NCBI GenBank assembly: GCA_015062715.1
Contig: SUUD01000141.1
Location: forward strand, 1 to 5,720
Source of the DNA: Olsenella sp.
Lineage (GTDB): Bacteria > Actinomycetota > Coriobacteriia > Coriobacteriales > Atopobiaceae
Direction of reading: 5' to 3'
Length of the DNA: 5,720 nucleotides
Shown: positions 1 to 5,720 of the stretch, in pieces
Layout: each line of letters begins with the position of its first letter
Numbering within the stretch: position 1 is the first letter of the stretch
The notes under the pieces: generated by a model
Told to the model about the DNA's origin: nothing
What the model saw: the letters and a program-made list of their open reading frames with translations, nothing else
The model's database searches: none
Translations under genes and position numbers: made by a program

Positions 1-33
1 CGTTACACTAGGGCGGTGACGGTAGGGGAGGTC

Positions 34-1143
34 ATGGTGCGTGAGGTCCAAATAGATGGCGCGACACGCCTGCGTCTGCGTGTCTCGGCGGCGCTCGCCG
101 CCGTCTGCCTGGCGCTGCGAGCGGTCTTCGCGTGGCGGGGGACGGAGCTCTTCCCCGCCTGGCGTGCGTTCTCGAAGGGGCTCGTGGGCGTGCTGGCCAC
201 CGTGTGCGGCGTGGCCCCCTTCGCGCTGTGGGACATCGCGGCGCTGGCCCTTCTCGTGTGCGCCCTCGTCACGCTGGTGCGGCGCGTGCGAGCCCGTGAG
301 CCGCTGCTCCCGTGGGCGTCGTGGGTCGCGCTCGTCGGCATGGCCACGATGACGCTCTTCGTGTGCTGGGCGCTCAACCACTATGCCCCGCCCCTCGCGG
401 GCGACCTGGGCCTCGAGGTGGGGCAGTACTCCACCGACGAGCTGGCAGATGCCACGGCCCATTACCTGGAGGAGGCGGCACGCCTGGCACCCCAGGTCCC
501 CCGTGACGACGGGGGCGCCCTGGTGCGGCAGGACTTCTACGAGCTGGCGGGCATCGCCGGGGCGTCGTACGAGGGACTTGCGGGGGAGTACCCGGTCTTC
601 GAGGGCCCGACGGTCCCGGTCAAGGCCCTGCTCGTGTGGGGGGAGCCGCAGCTCTACAGCGGTCACACCGGCATCTTCTGGGCCCCCACCGGCGAGTCGA
701 CCGTGCCCCTCAACTGCGCGATTGCCGACATGCCCTTCACGATGTGCCACGAGGTGGCCCACCGCATGGGCATCGCGAGCGAGCGCGAGGCGAACTTTGC
801 GGCGTTTCTCGCCTGTACCTCCACGAATGACGTGCGCTTTGCCTATGCGGGCAACTACAGCGCCTTCTGCTACTGCGTGAACGCCCTTCTGCGCGTGGAT
901 CCCGAGCGGGCCCAGCAGGTGGTGCAGGAGGTGGCCGACAAGGGCCTGGCCGAGGGCGTGGCGCTGGTGCTCGGCGACCGCGTCGCCACCCACGAGCACT
1001 ACGACGCCTATGAGGGCCCCTTCGAGGACGTGGGCACCACGGTCAACAACACCTACCTGCGCAGCTTTGGCGAGGACGCGGGCGTGCGCAGCTATGGCCT
1101 GGTGGTCGACTACCTCATTGCCTGGTACGAGCAGGCCGCCTGA
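34..1143 (+). CDS. DUF3810-family membrane protein with HExxH zinc-metallopeptidase-like motif
   Basis: From this ATG the protein is 369 residues. Three hydrophobic segments lie at about residues 16-34, 48-80 and 94-114, followed by a soluble domain of about 250 residues. That domain carries TMCHEVAHRMGIASEREANF; the HEVAH motif is encoded at 748-762 and the glutamate in REANF is the probable third zinc ligand. The HExxH...EANF arrangement, the upstream GIFWAPTGES stretch and the downstream LACTSTNDVRFAYAGNYSAF stretch match my memory of the DUF3810 family (PF12725). Its substrate is unknown, so peptidase activity is an inference. The start is uncertain. GTG at 16 gives six more residues but only a weak AGGG upstream. 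A strong GGGGAGG at 25-31 is very close to ATG 34 and better spaced for GTG 37. The gene converges on the opp operon, so it is not co-transcribed with it. The upstream promoter is outside the window. Confidence 0.85.
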   Translation: MVREVQIDGATRLRLRVSAALAAVCLALRAVFAWRGTELFPAWRAFSKGLVGVLATVCGVAPFALWDIAALALLVCALVTLVRRVRAREPLLPWASWVALVGMATMTLFVCWALNHYAPPLAGDLGLEVGQYSTDELADATAHYLEEAARLAPQVPRDDGGALVRQDFYELAGIAGASYEGLAGEYPVFEGPTVPVKALLVWGEPQLYSGHTGIFWAPTGESTVPLNCAIADMPFTMCHEVAHRMGIASEREANFAAFLACTSTNDVRFAYAGNYSAFCYCVNALLRVDPERAQQVVQEVADKGLAEGVALVLGDRVATHEHYDAYEGPFEDVGTTVNNTYLRSFGEDAGVRSYGLVVDYLIAWYEQAA

Positions 1144-1152
1144 CGACCGACT

Positions 1153-1297
1153 GGGACACTTGCCCCGGAGGATTTGTCCACCGGGCTCGGCGCTCGCTTT
1201 GCTCGCTCGTTCGCTGCGCTCACGACTCGCCCTCATGGGACAAATCCTCCGGGGTGACTGTCCCAGAGTGGGACAAATCCTCCGGGGCAAGTGTCCC
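1153..1297. repeat. Composite element bounded by a perfect 27-bp inverted repeat
   Basis: The left arm (1153-1179) begins GGGACACTTGCCCC and ends GATTTGTCC. The right arm (1271-1297) is its exact reverse complement over all 27 bases. A third copy at 1238-1264 has the same orientation as the right arm and matches it at 24 of 27 positions. Each copy also has GGGACA at one end and TGTCCC at the other, so each could fold into its own 6-bp stem. Between the left arm and the middle copy is a low-complexity stretch (about 1190-1230) rich in GCTCGCT/TTCGCT motifs. No flanking target-site duplication is visible. It resembles a REP/BIME- or MITE-like intergenic repeat, but copy number in the genome cannot be judged from here. 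Confidence 0.8.
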
Positions 1298-1300
1298 CGG
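1236..1300. repeat. Two tandem ~33-base units
   Basis: The units 1236-1268 and 1269-1300 both begin TGGGACAAATCCTCCGGGG and have TGTCCC near their ends. They differ mainly in the four bases after CCGGGG (TGAC versus CAAG) and in the last few bases. They abut without a spacer, so this is not a CRISPR-like arrangement. The second unit contains the right arm of the perfect inverted repeat. Confidence 0.8.
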
Positions 1301-1310
1301 CGGCCCGGTT

Positions 1311-1346
1311 CTGTCTGCGGGCGGCAGCATTTGCCCAAACGGACAG
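1311..1346. repeat. Imperfect hairpin related to the neighbouring terminator
   Basis: CTGTC at 1311-1315 pairs with GACAG at 1342-1346, and GGGC at 1319-1322 pairs with GCCC at 1333-1336, with an asymmetric internal loop between the two helices. Its right half (1328-1346) matches the right half of the next hairpin (1386-1404) at 14 of 19 positions, so the two may derive from one duplicated element. There is no T-run after it on either strand, so terminator function is doubtful. Confidence 0.4.
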
Positions 1347-1370
1347 ATAAGGCCCCCAGAGATAGGGAAA

Positions 1371-1404
1371 GCGTCCGCCTGGCTGAATGTGCCCAGACGG
1401 ACGC
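1371..1404. terminator. Probable rho-independent terminator, possibly bidirectional
   Basis: GCGTCCGCCTGG (1371-1382) faces CCAGACGGACGC (1393-1404) across a 10-base loop, giving a 12-bp stem with a single non-Watson-Crick position. In minus-strand RNA that position is a tolerated G-U wobble; in plus-strand RNA it is a C-A mismatch. On the minus strand the stem is preceded by AAAACGA and followed by TTTCCCTAT, beginning 28 bases after the stop of the small membrane protein gene. On the plus strand it is followed by TCGTTTT. It most likely ends the opp operon and may also stop transcription arriving from the DUF3810 gene. Both T-tracts are short. Confidence 0.6.
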
Positions 1405-1432
1405 TCGTTTTGGTGCGGGTGAGCTTGTTGCG

Positions 1433-1690
1433 CTACGTCCAGATGGCGAGCATCACCGCGATGGCGATGGCGAAGCCGATGATGTAGACCAGGCCGATGG
1501 AGAGGCCCGCCTTGAGCGCGCCGAGCATGACCATGACCTGCTCCTCGGTGCCGCCCAGCTCGTCGCGGACGTCGCGGGACGACTCGGAGGAGGGCATGGG
1601 CGTGGGGGACGAGAAGCCCCCCACGCCGCTCATGTCTGCGACCACGAAGTCCTCGTTGAGGTCATCTCGTATGTCTCGGACGTCGCGCAT
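1433..1690 (-). CDS. Small tail-anchored membrane protein, last gene of the opp operon
   Basis: I do not recognise this 85-residue protein. The N-terminal ~50 residues are highly charged and mostly acidic, with a serine/proline-rich middle (FSSPTPMPSSESS). One strongly hydrophobic segment spans about residues 61-83 and ends two residues before the stop, so it is predicted to be C-terminally anchored with its N-terminus probably in the cytoplasm. The motif RDVRD occurs twice, at residues 2-6 and 39-43. The start is an ATG with AGAGGAAG just upstream, and the gap to the oppF stop is only 10 bases, so it is very likely co-transcribed and perhaps translationally coupled with oppF. The stop is followed by a terminator-like hairpin. 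No function is assigned. It could be an accessory to the transporter or simply a passenger at the operon end. Confidence 0.72.
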   Translation of the reverse strand: MRDVRDIRDDLNEDFVVADMSGVGGFSSPTPMPSSESSRDVRDELGGTEEQVMVMLGALKAGLSIGLVYIIGFAIAIAVMLAIWT

Positions 1691-1700
1691 CGCTTCCTCT

Positions 1701-2716
<1,016 letters not shown>

Positions 2717-2717
<1 letters not shown>

Positions 2718-3919
2718 TACGCGTGTGCACCTCCCTTGAGGCCGAAGGCGCTCATGTCGTCCTTGCCGTCGGCCAGAGCCTCCGCGCGGTGCTCCTCGTA
2801 GTAGCGGTAGCAGCTCACCTTGTGGGTCTCGGAGAGGCTGATCTCGCAGGGGTAGTCGCCGTCGCAGCAGGCCAGACGCCGGTCGCAGCGGTCGCGGAAG
2901 TAGCAGTAGTTGGGCATGTTGATGGGGTTGGGGACCTTGCCGGGGATGGAGAAGAGCTCCTTGACCTCGCGTCCCACCACGGGCTTGGAGGCCATGAGGC
3001 CGATGGTGTAGGGGTGGGCCGGGTGGTGGAAGATGTCCTCGGCGGTGCCCTTCTCGACGATGCGGCCCGCGTACATGACCACCACGTAGTCGGCCATCTC
3101 GGCGATGACGCCCAGGTCGTGCGTGATGAGCATGATGGACGAGTTGATGCGGTCCTTGAGGTTGCGGAGCAGGTCGAGGATCTGCGCCTGGATCGTCACG
3201 TCGAGGGCCGTGGTGGGCTCGTCGGCGATGATGATCTTGGGGTTGCAGGCCAGCGCCATGGCGATCATGATGCGCTGGCGCATGCCGCCCGACAGCTCGT
3301 GCGGGTACATCTCGGCGATGCCCTCGGGGTTGGCGATGCCCACCATCTTGATGGCGTCGATGGTGCGCTCGCGGATCTCCTCCTTGGACTTGCCCTCGCC
3401 GTCGTGCAGGGCGATGACCTCGTCGACCTGGTCGCCGATGCGGAAGACCGGGTTGAGCGACGTCATGGGCTCCTGGAAGATCATCGAGATCATGTTGCCG
3501 CGCAGGTGCTGCATGGCCTCCTGGTTGATCTTGGCGATGTCGTAGGCCTTGTCGCCCAGGTTGAGGCGGATCTCGCCGGAGACGATCTGGCCCTGGGGGC
3601 GCTGCAGGAGCTGCATGAGCGACAGCGACGTGACCGACTTGCCACAGCCGGACTCGCCCACGACGCCCACGACCTTGCCCTGCGGGACCTCGAAGGTCAC
3701 GCCGTCGACGGAGCGGACGGTGCCGCTGTCGGTGAAGAAGTAGGTGTGCAGGTCGTCGAACTCGACCGCGTTGGCCGGGTCGTGCATCTGCGTGAGGTAC
3801 TCGGCCTCCGGGACGTTCTTGCGGCGCCACTTCTTCTCGAACTCGTTGGTGATCCTGCGGTTTGCCTTGGAGATCGCACGCGACTCCTTGGCGGAGAGAT
3901 AGCTGTTGTCCTTTGCCAT
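2717..3919 (-). CDS. oppD: Oligopeptide/dipeptide ABC transporter ATP-binding protein (OppD/DppD type)
   Basis: This 400-residue cytoplasmic ATPase is the partner of OppF. Motifs in order are Walker A GESGCGKS at 88-95, Q-loop Q149 in IFQEPMTSLNPVF, signature LSGGMRQ at 209-215, Walker B IIIADE at 229-234 and H-loop H267. The EPMTSLNP and LSGGMRQR sequences are typical of the OppD/DppD branch. The C-terminal region after HPYTIGL carries cysteines 339, 345, 351, 352, 358 and 370, a plausible iron-sulfur site. Two additions lengthen it: a charged N-terminal stretch of about 50 residues before the ABC core, and a tail of about 30 residues after the last cysteine. The ATG is preceded by AAGGGGG at 3925-3931, ten bases after the oppC stop ends, and I see no better in-frame start. 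The gene ends in TAA overlapping the oppF ATG. Confidence 0.95.
2728..2737 (-). promoter_or_regulatory. Ribosome binding site for oppF
   Basis: AAGGGAGGTG on the minus strand, inside the last codons of oppD and 10 bases before the oppF ATG. It fixes the oppF start at the TAATG overlap, where stop and start share one base, which favours coupled translation of the two ATPase subunits. Confidence 0.75.
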
Positions 3920-3929
3920 GGTCGCCCCC

Positions 3930-5519
3930 TTAGCGCTTCATCTTGGGGTCGAAGGCGTCGCGCAGGCCGTCGCCGACCAGGTTGAACGCCAGGACCGTGG
4001 CCAGCAGGCACACGCCCGCGGGAATCCAGATGAACCAGTAGTTCGTGAGCACGAACGTGTCGTTGACGTCGTTGATGATGTTGCCCCACGACGCAAAGGG
4101 GAACTTCACGCCCAGGCCGAGGAACGACAGTGTGGCCTCGGTGATGATGGTGGAGCCCAGGCTCATGGTCATGGTGACGATGAGCTGCGGGATGACGTTG
4201 GGGATGAGGTGCTTGAAGATGCGCCTGCTGGCACGGATGCCCGTGGCCTCGGCCGCCGTCATGAACTCCTGCTCGCGCAGGGACAGGATCTGGCCGCGCA
4301 CGAGGCGCGCGATGCCGGCCCAGCCGAGGAAGCCCAGCAGCAGCATGAGGTAGATCATGCGGATCTGCGGGTCGACGCGCATGGCGTCCATGGCGGCGCC
4401 CAGGATGATGATGAGCGGCATGGAGGGGATGCAGTAGAAGACGTCGACGATGCGCATGATGAGGTTGTCGACCCAGCCACCGCAGTAGCCGGAGATGCCG
4501 CCCAGGATGACGCCGATGATGGTCTCGATGAACACGACGATGAAGCCGATGTAGAGCGAGACGCGGCCGCCGTACATGAGGCGCGTGAGCATGTCCATGC
4601 CGTTGCGGTCGGTGCCGAGCGGGTGCTCCCAGCTGGGTGCGGCATAGGTGTCGAAGACCTTGGTCGACGTGGCCTGCAGGACCGACCAGCTCTTGGTGGT
4701 GGCGTCGTAGCTGATGGTGTACTCGGCCGTGTTGCCCTGGTCGTCGGTGAAGGAGAACTCCTTGCCGTCGGCGTCGAGCACCTCGATGAGCTCCTCCTTG
4801 AACTGCTGGGAGAGGAAGACGTCGCTCATGAGGGGCTGGACCACGTAGCGGCTCGCGTAGGCGACCTCGGTGGTGCCGTCGAGCACGGCGCCGGCCTCGT
4901 CGATGGTGTAGGTCGTGCCCTCGTAGTCGAAGGTCGCCTCGCCGCTGGTGGCGGCGACCAGGATGGCGCGCTGGAACTCGAAGGGGAGCCGGTCGTTGGA
5001 GGACGCCGAGCTCACGATGTCGTACGTGGCGAGTGCCAGAGGCTCGGTGTTGCCCGCCTCATAGATGGCGTACAGGTCGGGGTTGATCTCCTCGTAGGTG
5101 TAGGAGTTGCCGGAGGCCTCGAAGCTGTTGCCTTCGCCCTTGAGGGCGAGGACGAACTTGGCGCGAGCGACGGCGGGGAAGTCGGCGTAGTTGGGGACGT
5201 AACGCAGCTCGGTGTTCTCGATGACCGAGGCGAACTGCTTGTTCTGGTCGTCGTAGCGGTAGAAGAGCTGGTCCTCGCGATACGGGGTGACCATGCCGCC
5301 GATGAACGAGAACACGAACATGAAGGCCAGGATGACGAGGCCCGTCACCGCCACGCGGTTGCGCAGGAAGCGCTTGACGACGAGCGCGGTGGGCGAGAGG
5401 GTGCGCACGCGGCGGTCGTCGTTGAGGGAGTACTCGGACTCCTCGGCGCTCTGGCCCTCGGCGTTGATCTCCTGATCGATGAGGTCCTGCGTCTTGTCGG
5501 AAAGCTTGTTGTCTGCCAT
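3930..5519 (-). CDS. oppC: Oligopeptide/dipeptide ABC transporter permease (OppC/DppC type) with a large extracytoplasmic insertion
   Basis: At 529 residues this permease is far longer than the roughly 300 usual for OppC. Residues 1-50 are a charged, acidic cytoplasmic tail, and the first membrane helix is at about 56-79. The standard permease body resumes at about 299 with HPLGTDRNGMDMLTRLMYGG and continues with five more helices (about 318-343, 355-376, 387-408, 441-470 and 493-516). The cytoplasmic coupling loop that docks on the ATPases is visible at 418-444 (EFMTAAEATGIRASRRIFKH, then LIPN), and the protein ends in the typical GDGLRDAFDPK. The extra residues 81-298 lie between helices 1 and 2, so they should face outside. 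They are rich in D, E, S, T and aromatic residues and appear to hold three degenerate repeats. Translation starts at an ATG six bases after GGGAGGTG. The gene follows oppB by 13 bases and precedes oppD by 10 bases. Confidence 0.93.
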   Translation of the reverse strand: MADNKLSDKTQDLIDQEINAEGQSAEESEYSLNDDRRVRTLSPTALVVKRFLRNRVAVTGLVILAFMFVFSFIGGMVTPYREDQLFYRYDDQNKQFASVIENTELRYVPNYADFPAVARAKFVLALKGEGNSFEASGNSYTYEEINPDLYAIYEAGNTEPLALATYDIVSSASSNDRLPFEFQRAILVAATSGEATFDYEGTTYTIDEAGAVLDGTTEVAYASRYVVQPLMSDVFLSQQFKEELIEVLDADGKEFSFTDDQGNTAEYTISYDATTKSWSVLQATSTKVFDTYAAPSWEHPLGTDRNGMDMLTRLMYGGRVSLYIGFIVVFIETIIGVILGGISGYCGGWVDNLIMRIVDVFYCIPSMPLIIILGAAMDAMRVDPQIRMIYLMLLLGFLGWAGIARLVRGQILSLREQEFMTAAEATGIRASRRIFKHLIPNVIPQLIVTMTMSLGSTIITEATLSFLGLGVKFPFASWGNIINDVNDTFVLTNYWFIWIPAGVCLLATVLAFNLVGDGLRDAFDPKMKR

Positions 5520-5525
5520 GTGTCA

Positions 5526-5533
5526 CACCTCCC
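5526..5533 (-). promoter_or_regulatory. Ribosome binding site for oppC
   Basis: GGGAGGTG on the minus strand, whose first base is the last base of the oppB stop codon, six bases before the oppC ATG. It supports the chosen start and close coupling with oppB. Confidence 0.75.
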
Positions 5534-5720
5534 TATGCGATGCGGACGCGTGGGTCGACCACGGCGTACAGGATGTCCGATATGAGGTTGCCCAGAAGGG
5601 TCAGGATGGCCATGAAGACCATGTAGAACATGGAGAACGGGATGTCGCCCGCCACCATGGACTGGTAGCTCACGAAGCCGATGCCCGGGATGGAGTAGAG
5701 CGTCTCGGTGATGAGGGCGC
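5533..5720 (-). CDS. oppB: Oligopeptide/dipeptide ABC transporter permease, C-terminal end only (OppB/DppB type)
   Basis: Only the last 61 codons plus the TAG stop are in the window; the 5' part continues past the right edge. The visible protein contains LYSIPGIGFVSYQSMVAGDI, then a hydrophobic segment (MFYMVFMAILTLLGNLI), and ends in SDILYAVVDPRVRIA. The SIPGIG and NLISDILYAVVDPRVR sequences are hallmark C-terminal features of OppB/DppB permeases, which form the membrane channel with OppC. The stop lies 13 bases before the oppC ATG. This makes the visible gene order oppB-oppC-oppD-oppF, the classical arrangement. Confidence 0.92.
   Translation of the reverse strand, partial: ALITETLYSIPGIGFVSYQSMVAGDIPFSMFYMVFMAILTLLGNLISDILYAVVDPRVRIA

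Larger units (their letters stand above)
1144..1432. other. Non-coding convergent intergenic region
   Basis: These 289 bases separate the plus-strand DUF3810 gene from the minus-strand small membrane protein gene. No open frame here has protein-like composition together with a ribosome binding site. The region holds a composite inverted/tandem repeat (1152-1300), an imperfect hairpin (1311-1346) and a stronger terminator-like hairpin (1371-1404), each described separately. Confidence 0.8.

Noticed and set aside
1152..1300. CRISPR array or riboswitch in the repeat region
   Set aside because: The two direct units abut without spacers and the third copy is inverted. The region lies downstream of both convergent genes, not in a leader, and I see no known riboswitch core.
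1254..1487. A 77-codon plus-strand open frame starting inside the repeat element
   Set aside because: It begins within the repeat, runs through both hairpins and into the antisense of the small membrane protein gene; no protein-like features and no family resemblance.
3906..5585. A 559-codon plus-strand open frame antisense to oppC
   Set aside because: Its translation is dominated by V, A, D, E, H, G and L in the way expected from the complement of a high-GC gene. The opposite strand is a clear permease.

Overview
The window is high-GC, with strong purine-rich ribosome binding sites and tightly packed genes on the minus strand. Base composition, gene style and protein sequences suggest an actinobacterial genome, most likely the Olsenella/Atopobium/Collinsella side of the Coriobacteriia. 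That placement is an inference from general resemblance; no rRNA or other marker gene is present.

Layout. (1) A plus-strand gene (about 34-1143) encodes a membrane-anchored DUF3810-type protein with an HExxH zinc-metallopeptidase-like motif. (2) A 289-base gap between convergent genes (1144-1432) holds no gene. It contains a compact repeat element: a perfect 27-bp inverted repeat plus a third, directly repeated copy. Two related hairpins follow, one of which looks like a terminator usable in both directions. (3) From 1433 to the right edge, everything lies on the minus strand and forms the 3' part of an oligopeptide/dipeptide ABC transporter operon, transcribed right to left: oppB (only its last ~61 codons are here), oppC, oppD, oppF, then an 85-codon gene for a small tail-anchored membrane protein. 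Junctions are 13 and 10 bases apart, a one-base TAATG overlap, and 10 bases apart, so one polycistronic message is very likely. The promoter and any oppA binding-protein gene lie outside the window.

How it works together. OppB and OppC form the membrane channel, and OppD and OppF are the paired ATPases that drive peptide uptake. An extracellular binding protein encoded elsewhere would deliver the substrate. Both ATPases carry the cysteine-rich C-terminal region typical of this family.

The least ordinary items are: an OppC with about 220 extra residues inserted between its first and second membrane helices, apparently built of three degenerate repeats; the unrecognised tail-anchored protein ending the operon; and the inverted/tandem repeat element in the convergent gap. 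I see no phage, CRISPR, toxin or other defence system. The transporter itself is a standard system with unusual details.
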